From Phytohabitans rumicis (GTDB lineage: Bacteria > Actinomycetota > Actinomycetes > Mycobacteriales > Micromonosporaceae), in the NCBI RefSeq assembly GCF_011764445.1, contig NZ_BLPG01000001.1, forward strand, positions 9,291,316 to 9,355,315: a stretch of DNA of 64,000 bases. Direction: 5' to 3'. Shown one piece after another: positions 17,371-25,529 of this stretch; the first letter of the stretch is position 1; every line of letters starts with the position of its first letter. The notes below the pieces were generated by a model. It was not told the DNA's origin and ran no database searches. It saw only the letters and a program-made list of their open reading frames with translations. The position numbers and the translations under genes are program-made.

Positions 17371-18222
17371 ATGACCGTGTTGATCCACGTCGTTGATCAT
17401 GGGTCCGGGGCGCGCCGCTGGGCGGTGCGCCGGGACGGCGGGCTGTACGCCCTCGACGCCGGCCTGTCCGACCTGCTCGCCCTGCCGCTGGCGCGGGCGC
17501 GCGCCGCGTACGAGGCCGCCGCCGAACCGATCGGCGGGCCGGTGTCGGTGCTCGCACCGGTGGACGCGCAGGAGGTGTGGGCGGCCGGGGTGACGTACCA
17601 GCGCAGCCGCGAGGGCCGCCGGGAGGAGTCGGCGCACGCCGCGCTGTACGACCACGTCTACACCGCGGCCCGGCCGGAGCTGTTCCTCAAGAGCACCGCC
17701 GCGCGGGTGGTGGCCGACGGGGAGCCGGTCGGCATCCGCGCCGACTCCGGCTGGGACGTGCCCGAGGCGGAGCTGGGCCTGGTCGTCACCGCGGCGGGGG
17801 AGGTGTTCGGCTACACCGTGGGCAACGACATGAGCAGCCGCTCGATCGAGGGCGAGAACCCGCTCTACCTGCCCCAGGCCAAGATCTACAGCCGGGCCTG
17901 CGCGCTCGGCCCGGCGATCGTGCCGGCGTGGGAGGCGGGCCCCGGCCCGTTCGCGGTGTCGGTGCGGGTGGAGCGGGACGGCGCCGGCGCGTACGCCGCG
18001 CGGACGTCCACGGCGCGGCTGGCCCGCGGCTTCGCCGACCTGGTCGGCTGGCTGACCCGGGCGCTGGACTTCCCGGCCGGCGTGGTGTTGTTGACCGGGA
18101 CCGGGGTAGTTCCGGATCGTGACTTCACGCTGCGCGCCGGTGACCTCGTCGAGATCACGATCGACGGGGTGGGCACCCTGCGCAACCCGGTGACGGTGGT
18201 GGGTCGAGGAGAAGGGGACTGA
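17371..18222 (+). CDS. Fumarylacetoacetate-hydrolase family, 2-keto-3-deoxy-pentonate dehydratase type
   Basis: 283-residue enzyme. The C-terminal FAH domain begins near residue 70 and contains the metal-binding region and the block VGNDMSSRSIEGENPLYLPQ with AKIYSRACALGP, characteristic of 2-keto-3-deoxy-D-arabinonate/xylonate dehydratases rather than fumarylacetoacetases. These convert the keto-deoxy acid to alpha-ketoglutarate semialdehyde. The next gene, an aldehyde dehydrogenase starting 2 bases after this stop, would oxidise that product to alpha-ketoglutarate, so the two make the last steps of oxidative pentose degradation. No sugar dehydrogenase or sugar-acid dehydratase is nearby. ATG at 17371. 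Confidence 0.85.
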   Translation: MTVLIHVVDHGSGARRWAVRRDGGLYALDAGLSDLLALPLARARAAYEAAAEPIGGPVSVLAPVDAQEVWAAGVTYQRSREGRREESAHAALYDHVYTAARPELFLKSTAARVVADGEPVGIRADSGWDVPEAELGLVVTAAGEVFGYTVGNDMSSRSIEGENPLYLPQAKIYSRACALGPAIVPAWEAGPGPFAVSVRVERDGAGAYAARTSTARLARGFADLVGWLTRALDFPAGVVLLTGTGVVPDRDFTLRAGDLVEITIDGVGTLRNPVTVVGRGEGD

Positions 18223-18223
18223 C

Positions 18224-19594
18224 GTGTCGCTGATCGAAAGCCGTTCTCCGCAGGCGCCCGAGGACGTCGTGGCCCAGGTGCCGGACAACGGTCCAGGCGA
18301 GGTCGCCGAGGCGGTGCGGCAGGCCCGGGAGGCCGGCGTGGACTGGGCGGCCCGCCCCGCGACCGAGCGCGCGATAGCGCTGAGCGCCTGCGCCGAGGCG
18401 CTGGCCGAGGCGTCCGCCGAGCTGGCCGCGCTTGTGGTCCGCGAGGTGGGCAAGCCGATCGGCGAAGCCACCGGCGAGGTCGCCCGCGGTGTGGCGATCC
18501 TGCGGTACTTCGCCCAGGCCGCGCTGCTGCCCGAGGGCGACGTGTTTCCCGCCGCCGACGGGGTGTCGCTGCTGCACACCCGGCGCCGCCCGCACGGCGT
18601 CGCCGGACTGATCACGCCGTGGAACTTCCCCGTCGCCATCCCGCTGTGGAAGGCGGCGCCGGCCCTGGCGTACGGCAACGGAGTGGTCCTCAAGCCGGCC
18701 GAGCAGGCGCCGGCCGTGGCGTTGCGGCTGGCCGAGCTCTTCGCCGGCGCGCTGCCCGGCGGCGTGCTGCGGGTGGTCACCGGGGCCGGGGCGGCCGGCG
18801 CCGCGCTGGTCGAGACGGCCGACGCCATCTCGTTCACCGGGTCGACGGCCGTCGGCCGGCTGGTCCGCCAGGCCGCGGCGGCGCGCGGCGTACCGGCGCA
18901 GTGCGAGATGGGCGGGCAGAACCCGTCCGTCGTCCTGCCGGACGCCGACCTCGACCTCGCCGCCCGGACCATCGCCGGCGCCGCCATGGGGTACGCCGGG
19001 CAGAAGTGCACCGCCACCAGCCGGGTGATCGTCGTGGGCGACGCGGACGGCTTCGCCGAGCGGCTGGTCGCCGCCGTCGAGGCGTTGGAGGTCGGCGACC
19101 CGGGGCAGGCCAGCACCGCGGTCGGGCCGGTCATCGAGCCGGCGGCGCGCTCGGCGGTGGTGGCCGCGGCGCAGCGGGCCGCCGGGCGCGGCGCCAAGAT
19201 CCTGACCGGCGGCGTCGCCCTGGACTGGAACGGCTGGTACGCCGCGCCGACCGTGGTGACCGGCGTGCCGGAGGGCGACGAACTGCTGACCGAGGAGGTG
19301 TTCGGCCCGATCTGCGCGGTGGTCCCGGCCGCGTCGGCCGACGACGCTGTCCGGGCCGCCAACGCGGTACGCCACGGGCTGGTCGCCGCGCTGTTCACCC
19401 GGGACCTGGCGTCTGCGCTGACCCTGGCCCCGCGGCTGGAGACCGGCATGGTCAAGGTCAACGGGCCGACCGCCGGGGTGGACTTCCACGCGCCGTTCGG
19501 CGGGGAGAAGGAGTCCAGCTACGGCCCACGCGAGCAGGGCCCGGCCGCGCGCGACTTCTACACCCGGACCGTGACGGTGACCCTCACCCCCTAG
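18224..19594 (+). CDS. Aldehyde dehydrogenase, probable alpha-ketoglutarate semialdehyde dehydrogenase
   Basis: 456-residue NAD(P)-dependent aldehyde dehydrogenase. Seen: ITPWNFPVAIPLWKAAPAL and LKPAEQAP (cofactor binding), SFTGSTAVGR, catalytic Glu228 in CEMGGQNP, nucleophile Cys262 in GQKCTATSR, and EVFGPICAV. The length is a little short of the usual 475-490. GTG at 18224 lies one base after the dehydratase stop, so the two are coupled. The substrate is inferred from this context; without it one would say only aldehyde dehydrogenase. The last 11 bases overlap the convergent ABC-F gene. Confidence 0.88.
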   Translation: MSLIESRSPQAPEDVVAQVPDNGPGEVAEAVRQAREAGVDWAARPATERAIALSACAEALAEASAELAALVVREVGKPIGEATGEVARGVAILRYFAQAALLPEGDVFPAADGVSLLHTRRRPHGVAGLITPWNFPVAIPLWKAAPALAYGNGVVLKPAEQAPAVALRLAELFAGALPGGVLRVVTGAGAAGAALVETADAISFTGSTAVGRLVRQAAAARGVPAQCEMGGQNPSVVLPDADLDLAARTIAGAAMGYAGQKCTATSRVIVVGDADGFAERLVAAVEALEVGDPGQASTAVGPVIEPAARSAVVAAAQRAAGRGAKILTGGVALDWNGWYAAPTVVTGVPEGDELLTEEVFGPICAVVPAASADDAVRAANAVRHGLVAALFTRDLASALTLAPRLETGMVKVNGPTAGVDFHAPFGGEKESSYGPREQGPAARDFYTRTVTVTLTP

Positions 19595-21206
19595 GCAGGC
19601 GGAGCTCGCGGCCGGTCCAGCGGGAGCGGAGCCAGCGGTCGTGGCTGGCGACCACGATCGCCCCCGGCCCCGGCCCGAGCGCCGCCTCCAACTCGTCGCA
19701 GAGCAGCGGGGACAGGTGGTTGGTGGGCTCGTCGAGCAGTAGCAGCTCCGGCGGGTCCGCCACCAGCAGGGCCAGCGCGAGCCGGCGGCGCTGCCCGACT
19801 GACAGCTCACCGACCCGCTTGCCCAGGTCGCGCGGCTCGATGAGCCCCAGCGACCGCAGCGGCACGGACTCCGCCCGCTCGGCGCCGAGCGCCAGCGCGT
19901 ACGTCTCCAGTGCGGTGCGGTCGGGCCGGTGGAAGACGGTGTCCTGGGCCAGCAACCCGACCGTCAGGCGCTCCCGCCCGCGCATCCGGCCATCCGCGGC
20001 CAGCCGCCCGGCCAGCACGGCCAGCAGCGTCGACTTGCCCGCGCCGTTGGCGCCGGTGACCAGCAGCCGGTCGGTGGCCGCCAGGTCCAGCCGGTCCAGG
20101 GCGAGCCGGCCCGGCACCCGGACGTCCCGCAGCGACACCAGCGTGTCTGCTCCGGTGGCCGTGGCGGCGAACACGGTCACTCTGAAGCGCAGCGGCTCCG
20201 GCGGCTTGCGGACCTGGTCGCGCGCCAACTCTTCCAGGCGCCGGGCGGCGTTGCGCACCCGCCGGGAGACCTGGCTCTGCACCCGGCCGCCCTTGTAGTC
20301 GTACCCCATCTTCTCGTTGTCGCGGCGCGGCCGGCCCGGCGCGACCTGGTGGGCGGTGACCGCGACCGCGTGGCGCAGCTCGGCCAGCTCCTCCTGCTCC
20401 TGCACGAAGCGCCGCTGCCAGCGCTCCCGCTCGGCGTGCTTGGCGGCCAGGTAGTCGGTGTAGTTGCCGCCGTACCGGGTGGGGCCGGACAGGGTTGGGT
20501 CGAGGTCGATCAGGTCGGTGCAGACCGCGTCCAGGAACGCCCGGTCGTGGCTGGCCAGCACCACGACGCCGGGCAGCTCGCGCAGGTGCCCTTCCAGAAA
20601 CACCGCGGCGGCGTCGTCGAGATGGTTGGTGGGCTCGTCGAGCAGGAGCGCGGCGGGCCGGCGTACCAGCAGGGCGGCCAGCGCCAGGCGGCTGCGCTGC
20701 CCGCCGGACAGCGACCCGAGCGTCCGGTCGTGCGGTATCGCGGCGAGGCCGAGCCCGGCCAGCACGATCTCCGCGCGCCGGTCGGCACCCCACGCGTCGC
20801 GCCGCTCGGCGGAGTCGAGGCGCTCGCCGTACTCGCGAAGCAGCTCGTGCTGGTCGGTGCCGCCGGCCGCGAGCGCGCGGCCGAGCCGGTCGAGCGCCGC
20901 GAGGTCGTCGCGGGCCTCGCGCAGGGCCTCGTCGAGCACCGCCGCGACCGTGACGGCGTGGTCGAACGGCATCTCCTGGTGCAGAAAGCCCAGGTCGGCC
21001 GGGCGGACCACGGTGCCGCCGTCCGGCTCGTCCGCGCCGGCCAGCAGGCGCAGCAGCGTGGTCTTGCCGACGCCGTTCTCGCCGATCAGCCCGATCCGGT
21101 GGCCGGGCGCGGCGGTCAGCGACACCCCGTCGAGCACGCGGCGCGTGCCGAGCGTGCGGACGAGGTCGTGAGCGAGCAAAGGTGCTTGAGACATGGGCTG
21201 AGACAT
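19584..21206 (-). CDS. ABC-F ribosome-protection ATPase
   Basis: 540-residue soluble protein with two ABC domains and no membrane part. First domain: GENGVGKTT, LSGGQRSRLALA, ALLLDEPTNHLDD. A charged interdomain linker around residues 260-330 (HAERERWQRRFVQEQEELAE, DNEKMGYDYKGGRVQSQVSR) would reach towards the ribosome. Second domain: [32 protein letters not shown]. The set resembles actinomycete antibiotic-resistance ABC-F proteins (TlrC/OleB/VarM group) rather than housekeeping EttA. It follows the TetM-like GTPase gene by 97 bases on the same strand. ATG at 21206; a second ATG lies at 21194. Confidence 0.88.
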   Translation of the reverse strand: MSQPMSQAPLLAHDLVRTLGTRRVLDGVSLTAAPGHRIGLIGENGVGKTTLLRLLAGADEPDGGTVVRPADLGFLHQEMPFDHAVTVAAVLDEALREARDDLAALDRLGRALAAGGTDQHELLREYGERLDSAERRDAWGADRRAEIVLAGLGLAAIPHDRTLGSLSGGQRSRLALAALLVRRPAALLLDEPTNHLDDAAAVFLEGHLRELPGVVVLASHDRAFLDAVCTDLIDLDPTLSGPTRYGGNYTDYLAAKHAERERWQRRFVQEQEELAELRHAVAVTAHQVAPGRPRRDNEKMGYDYKGGRVQSQVSRRVRNAARRLEELARDQVRKPPEPLRFRVTVFAATATGADTLVSLRDVRVPGRLALDRLDLAATDRLLVTGANGAGKSTLLAVLAGRLAADGRMRGRERLTVGLLAQDTVFHRPDRTALETYALALGAERAESVPLRSLGLIEPRDLGKRVGELSVGQRRRLALALLVADPPELLLLDEPTNHLSPLLCDELEAALGPGPGAIVVASHDRWLRSRWTGRELRLPRG

Positions 21207-21303
21207 TGTGAACACCCACCGACGGGATCGGTCCTTCCGCCCGCCGGGCAACAGCCTCGGGCGCGAGCGCGGACATCGTCAATGGATCACATCGCCGCCC
21301 ACG

Positions 21304-23202
21304 CTACGCGCGGCCGGACGCGGCCCGCAACGGATTTACCGGCGGCCGTCCAGGCACCGGCCGGTGACCGGCGAACGCCGACTCCAGCACGCCTTCGCCG
21401 CTGGTCAGGCTGGGCAGGCGGCGCTGGATATCGGGTACGCGGGCCGCGGTCACCACCGCCTCGACCGTGACGTCCGCCCGCTGCACCGACTGCGTCTCCA
21501 CGGTGGCCGCGAGGTCGCTGAGGGCGGCGAGAACGGCGCCGAGCGCGTCGACGGGTGCGTCGATGCGGACCCGGGACATCGGCTCGCACACCGCCGTGCC
21601 CGCGTCGGCCAGCGCCTGCCCGAGCACCACCGGTGTGAGCTTGCGGAAGTCGGCGGCGGTGCTGAGCGGCCCGCGGGTGGACGGCGGCCCGTCCGGGACG
21701 CTGTAGCCGCCGCGGACCATCGTCACGACGCAGTCGCTCACCGGCCAGCCGTACAGCCCTTCGCGCAGCGCGTCGCGGACGTACTGCTCCATGGCGCGCG
21801 CGAACTCCGGCAGGTTGCGGTAGACGTACAGCGGCACCACCCGGAAGTCGACGCCCAGCCGGAACGCGACGCCGGAGCCCGGCGGCGCGGGCTCGACGCG
21901 CAGCCCGATCGTGGCGCGGTACGGGTTCTGCGGCGTGTTGAGCCACTCCACGGCCTCGCCGACGCCGGCCGGGCGCTCGATGTAGAGCGGCGTGGTCTGC
22001 CGGAACGTGACCTCGACGCCGAAGTCGGCGGCGAGCGTCGCCTGGATGACCTCCTTCTGCACCTCCCCGTACAGCGAGACGGCCAGCTCGTGGTGGGTGT
22101 CGTCGGTCCGCACGTCGATCAGCGGATCCTGCTCGGCCAGCTGGGCCAGCGCGGAGCGCAGCGCGACGTGGTCGTCGTGCCGGACGGGCTCGACGACGGC
22201 CTGCAGGGTCGGCGGGGCGAAGTGGTGACTTCGCTCTGCGTGCGGCGCGCCGATCGGGTCGCCGATCTTCATGCCGGTCAACCCCCACAGCCGGCCGATC
22301 TCGGTCGCCGACACCGCGTCCCGGCGCACCCAGGCACCGCCCTCGAAGACGCTGATGCCGGTCACCTTGTCCGGCCCGTCGCGCAGGCGGTCCCGGACGC
22401 GCACCGTGCCGGCGAACATCCGCACGTACGCGATCTTCTCGCCGGCCGTGCCGCGTTCGATCTTGAATATGGTGCCGCTGGCCGGCCCGCCCGGGTCGCC
22501 GGTCGCGGTGGGCAGCAGCTCGACCAGGCCCTCCATCAGCGCCTCGACGCCGGCCCCGGTGACCGCCGACCCGGCGTACACGGGGTGCACCAGCGCGCGC
22601 CCGGTCTGCGCGGCGAGCGCCGCGCGCAAGCGCTTGCCGGTCAGTCCGGGGTCGTCCTCGACGTACTGCGCCAGCAGCCGGTCGTCGTGCTCGGCGAGCG
22701 CCTCGACCAGCGCGTCCCGCCCACCGTCGGGCATCGGCACGGCGGTGACGCCGAGGCCTTGCCGGATCTGCGCCAGCACCCGCTCGACGTCGGCGCCCCG
22801 GCGGTCCGTCTTGTTGACGAACAGCAGCGTCGGCACCCGCAGCCGGCGCAGCGCGCGCATCAGCACGCGGGTCTGCGGCTGCACGCCCTCCACCGCCGAG
22901 ATCACCAGGACGGCGCCGTCGAGCACCCCGAGCACCCGGTCCACCTCGGCGACGAAGTCGGGGTGACCGGGAGTGTCGATGATGTTGACGGCGGTGCCAC
23001 GGATCGCCAGCGACACCACCGCCGACCGGATCGTGATGCCACGCTGCCGTTCCAGCGCCAGCGAGTCGGTCTGCGTGGTGCCGTCGTCGACCCGGCCGGG
23101 CTCGCGGATCACCCCGGCGGCGTAGAGCAGCCGCTCGGTGAGGGTGGTCTTACCGGCGTCGACGTGCGCCAAAATCCCCAGGTTCAAGCTGCCGTGCAGC
23201 AA
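21304..23202 (-). CDS. TetM/OtrA-like ribosome-protection GTPase
   Basis: 632-residue EF-G-like GTPase expected to act on the ribosome, in the best-known cases releasing tetracyclines. G1 GILAHVDAGKTTLTERLL, G2 RQRGITIRSA, G3 DTPGHPDF, G4 NKTD are all present near the N-terminus. Domains II-V follow (RLYGEVQKE-type block seen as SLYGEVQKEVIQ; YGWPVSDCVVTM; LTPVVLGQALADAGT). The start is the TTG at 23202 (GAAGGG 8 bases upstream), giving the family's usual short N-terminus. A 37-codon frame overlaps this start. Divergent from a methyltransferase gene. It could confer resistance to an antibiotic other than tetracycline. Confidence 0.85.
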   Translation of the reverse strand: MLHGSLNLGILAHVDAGKTTLTERLLYAAGVIREPGRVDDGTTQTDSLALERQRGITIRSAVVSLAIRGTAVNIIDTPGHPDFVAEVDRVLGVLDGAVLVISAVEGVQPQTRVLMRALRRLRVPTLLFVNKTDRRGADVERVLAQIRQGLGVTAVPMPDGGRDALVEALAEHDDRLLAQYVEDDPGLTGKRLRAALAAQTGRALVHPVYAGSAVTGAGVEALMEGLVELLPTATGDPGGPASGTIFKIERGTAGEKIAYVRMFAGTVRVRDRLRDGPDKVTGISVFEGGAWVRRDAVSATEIGRLWGLTGMKIGDPIGAPHAERSHHFAPPTLQAVVEPVRHDDHVALRSALAQLAEQDPLIDVRTDDTHHELAVSLYGEVQKEVIQATLAADFGVEVTFRQTTPLYIERPAGVGEAVEWLNTPQNPYRATIGLRVEPAPPGSGVAFRLGVDFRVVPLYVYRNLPEFARAMEQYVRDALREGLYGWPVSDCVVTMVRGGYSVPDGPPSTRGPLSTAADFRKLTPVVLGQALADAGTAVCEPMSRVRIDAPVDALGAVLAALSDLAATVETQSVQRADVTVEAVVTAARVPDIQRRLPSLTSGEGVLESAFAGHRPVPGRPPVNPLRAASGRA

Positions 23203-23263
23203 ACGTCATGCCCTTCGAATCGACGTACAGGTCAACTTCGATAGAGATGAACGTCGCTCGCAT
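23150..23263 (-). CDS. Short leader frame overlapping the start of the ribosome-protection gene
   Basis: 37-codon frame with ATG at 23263 and GAGGAG about 7 bases upstream. It reads MRATFISIEVDLYVDSKGM and continues 18 codons to a TAA at 23150, which falls inside the first codons of the GTPase gene in another frame. Its better ribosome site compared with the TTG start of the GTPase suggests translation of the leader could control access to that start. Inference only; it may be fortuitous. Confidence 0.35.
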   Translation of the reverse strand: MRATFISIEVDLYVDSKGMTFAARQLEPGDFGARRRR

Positions 23264-23354
23264 GTCGGTGCTCCTCGGCTCCCATGGGTCCTTCCGGCTA
23301 GCCAAGCACCCGGCCGCCCGAACCGCGACCGAATTACTCGGTAGGGTGCTCCGG

Positions 23355-23999
23355 GTGAGTGAGCCGATCTACATCACCGAGACCCGGACCGCGTACGGCA
23401 TCGTCGCGGTCGACTACGCCGAAACGTTGAAGGACCACCTCGCCGCGGCGCCTCTGGAGCGGGCCCTGCTCGGCACCTTCGCCGAGCTGGTACGCGCCGG
23501 CGGCGGTGGACCGGTCGCCGACGTCGGGTGTGGACCCGGACGGATCACGACCTATTTGGACTCGCTCGGCCTCGACGTCACCGGGATCGACCTGACCCCC
23601 GAGATGATCGCGGTCGCGCGGGAGGCGTACCCGGGGCTGGCATTCCAGGTCGGGACCATGACCGACCTGGACCTCAAGGACGGCGCGCTCGGCGGCCTGG
23701 TGGCCTGGTACTCGATCATCCACACCCCGCCGGAGCTGCTGCCGGTGGTGTTCGCCGAGTTCGCGCGGGTGCTGGCGCCGGGTGGGCAGCTGATCCTGGC
23801 GTTCCAGGCGGGCGACGAAGTGGTCCGCGTCGAGCAGGCGTACGGGCACGAGGTGGCGGCCGACGCGTACCGGCTCGAGCCCGACCGGATCGCGGAACTG
23901 CTCGCCGACGCCGGCATCGTGCTCGGTACGCGGGTGGTGAAGGAGCGCGAGGGCCAGGAGAAAACCCCACAGGCGTACCTCCTGGCCCACAAGCCCTAA
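23355..23999 (+). CDS. SAM-dependent methyltransferase
   Basis: 214-residue class I methyltransferase. Motif I VADVGCGPGRITTYLDSLG, acidic residue in VTGIDLTPEMIAVAREAYP, then LAFQVGTMTDLDLKDGALGG and ARVLAPGGQLILAFQAGDE. The GTG at 23355 opens VSEPIYITETRTAYG, the usual short lead into the fold; an opening to 23208 has no homology. It is divergent from the ribosome-protection pair, which might point to a shared antibiotic context, but the family is too broad to say what it modifies. Confidence 0.82.
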   Translation: MSEPIYITETRTAYGIVAVDYAETLKDHLAAAPLERALLGTFAELVRAGGGGPVADVGCGPGRITTYLDSLGLDVTGIDLTPEMIAVAREAYPGLAFQVGTMTDLDLKDGALGGLVAWYSIIHTPPELLPVVFAEFARVLAPGGQLILAFQAGDEVVRVEQAYGHEVAADAYRLEPDRIAELLADAGIVLGTRVVKEREGQEKTPQAYLLAHKP

Positions 24000-24036
24000 C
24001 CTCCCCGCGCTCCCGGACGCCGCGCCGCGCTTCGCG

Positions 24037-24140
24037 GCGTCGATCAAGGATTTCGCCGTCGATCAAGGGCAAACGGTCGTGGATCGGAGATCAAAGCACG
24101 GCCGTTCGCCCTTGATCGACGCAGAAAGCCTTGATCGGCG
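24037..24140. repeat. Dispersed ~100-bp hairpin repeat, copy 2
   Basis: Near-perfect long inverted repeat. The left arm has GATCAAGGATTTCG followed by CGTCGATCAAGGGCAAACGG; the right arm mirrors it with CGTTCGCCCTTGATCGACG and GAAAGCCTTGATC. The loop is about 15 bases. Same layout as copy 1 at 16547-16646, with scattered differences, several of which are compensatory across the arms. It lies between a methyltransferase gene and the end of the PPOX gene, in a convergent spacer where it could also act as a terminator. Confidence 0.85.
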
Positions 24141-24182
24141 CGGCGGAGCGCGGCGGGTGGGGGAGAGAGGAGAGAAAGGGGG

Positions 24183-24593
24183 TCAGCCCCAGTGGTCGGG
24201 GCCGGCGTGGGTGGGGGTGATGCGGAGCAGGACGCGGCGGTCGCGGACCATGGCGGCGCGGTAGTCGTCCCAGTCGGGGTGCTCGCCGGAGATGCCGCGG
24301 TAGTAGTCGACGAGCGGCTCCAGCGCCTCGGGCAGGTGGACGATGGTGGCGGTGCCCTCGACGTAGATCCAGTCGCCGTAGAAGCCGTCGTTCATCACGC
24401 ACAGCAGGGCGCGCGGGTCGCGGGCGAGGTTGCGGGTCTTCGCGGCGGTCTCGCGGGTGCTGACGATCACGTGGCCCGCCTCGTCGGTACCCACGGTCAC
24501 CGGCGAGACCTGCGCCCGCCCGTCCCGGTGGTACGTGGTCAGCACGGCGCGGTGGTTGTGCCGGACGAAGTCGAGGGCTCGGTCGAGGTCCAT
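24183..24593 (-). CDS. PPOX-class F420-dependent oxidoreductase family protein
   Basis: 136-residue split-beta-barrel flavin/deazaflavin enzyme. Seen: FVRHNHRAVLTTYHRDGRAQ followed by VSPVTVGTDEAGHVIVSTR, the TRETAAKTRNLARDPRALLC cofactor-binding block, and WIYVEGTATI. The TRxTAAKxRNLxRDPRxxL pattern is typical of the F420-binding branch in actinobacteria. The ATG at 24593 starts at the conserved MDLDRAL. Substrate unknown. It lies 11 bases downstream of the membrane protein gene on the same strand. Confidence 0.85.
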   Translation of the reverse strand: MDLDRALDFVRHNHRAVLTTYHRDGRAQVSPVTVGTDEAGHVIVSTRETAAKTRNLARDPRALLCVMNDGFYGDWIYVEGTATIVHLPEALEPLVDYYRGISGEHPDWDDYRAAMVRDRRVLLRITPTHAGPDHWG

Positions 24594-24603
24594 GGACACC
24601 ACC

Positions 24604-25365
24604 CTACGGAGCGGTGAGGCGGATATTCCGGACGGTGATCGAGTCGACGGCGAAGGTCTGGTCGAGCACGTGGCTGAAGGTCAGCGTGGCGGTGCGCGCC
24701 GCCGGCGCAGGGGTGCCGTCGAAGACGATCTCCCGTTCGACGGGGACGTCCGGCGGTACGTCGATCATGTCCTGGCCGTCCGCGCGCAGCGTCTGGCCCC
24801 CGGCGAGGACGAACTGGGCGTTGCCGTAGACGGGGACGGTCATCGACTTGGCGCCACCGTTCTCCAGTCGCAGCGACACCTTGGTGACCCGGCTGGTCAC
24901 CTCGACCGCCTCCACGGTGATGGACAGCGGCCCGGACTTGCCGGTGACCGGCTTGGCGAGGCGTGGCGTGCCCTCCTCGGCGGCGGGGTCGACCAGGCCC
25001 CGGACGGCCTGGAAGCCCTCCTGGATGCCCCAGGCCGCGGCGGCGCCGCCGACTCCGCACAGCAGCAGGATGACGGCGACGGCGGCCGCGACGGACATCC
25101 GGCTGACGCCGCCCGCGGGCCGCCGGGGGTGCGGGTACGGGGAATATGGGGGCGGGGGCGGTGGCGGCGAGGAGGGCAGCAGTGCGGTGGCGAGCCCGAT
25201 CACGACGCTGACGCCGGTGATGGTCAGGGCGACCACGACGGGGCTGTACTCACCGCCCGTGACGTACGCGATCAGGAGGCCGGCGCCGTTGCCCAGCAAC
25301 TGGAGGACGATCGCGACGACCACGGCGCGGGTGACCTGTCCGCGCCGCACCTGCCGACCGTCCAC
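24604..25365 (-). CDS. Membrane protein with an extracytoplasmic beta domain, unknown function
   Basis: 253 residues. Two membrane helices near residues 14-65, a proline run (PPPPPPPYSPYPHPRRP), a third helix at ~90-115 (VAAAVAVILLLCGVGGAAAA), then an Ig-like beta-rich domain of ~130 residues (VTSRVTKVSLRLENGGAKSM, then VPVYGNAQFVLAGGQTLRAD) resembling DUF4352/telokin-like secreted domains. GTG at 25365. Divergent from the sensor GGDEF-EAL gene. No assignment beyond topology. Confidence 0.6.
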   Translation of the reverse strand: MDGRQVRRGQVTRAVVVAIVLQLLGNGAGLLIAYVTGGEYSPVVVALTITGVSVVIGLATALLPSSPPPPPPPYSPYPHPRRPAGGVSRMSVAAAVAVILLLCGVGGAAAAWGIQEGFQAVRGLVDPAAEEGTPRLAKPVTGKSGPLSITVEAVEVTSRVTKVSLRLENGGAKSMTVPVYGNAQFVLAGGQTLRADGQDMIDVPPDVPVEREIVFDGTPAPAARTATLTFSHVLDQTFAVDSITVRNIRLTAP

Positions 25366-25529
25366 AACGGACAGCGTAGCAACGACGACTCCCCGTAACC
25401 TACATCCTAGGATGCTTTAGAGATGGTGCCAAGAGCCACCAACCAAACAGCCGGGCCCCGTACCCAGTCACGCTGGGTACGCTCAACCCACATCCGGGTC
25501 CGCGATGGCGAGGGGGCGGGGGTTCGGAT
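25366..25529. promoter_or_regulatory. Divergent intergenic region with two palindromes
   Basis: 164 bases. CATCCTAGGATG at 25403-25414 is a perfect 12-base palindrome suitable as a protein-binding site. CGTACCCAG and its exact reverse complement, separated by TCACG, form a 9-bp-arm hairpin at 25459-25481. Either could regulate the membrane protein gene or the GGDEF-EAL gene. No standard -35/-10 pair stands out. Confidence 0.45.
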
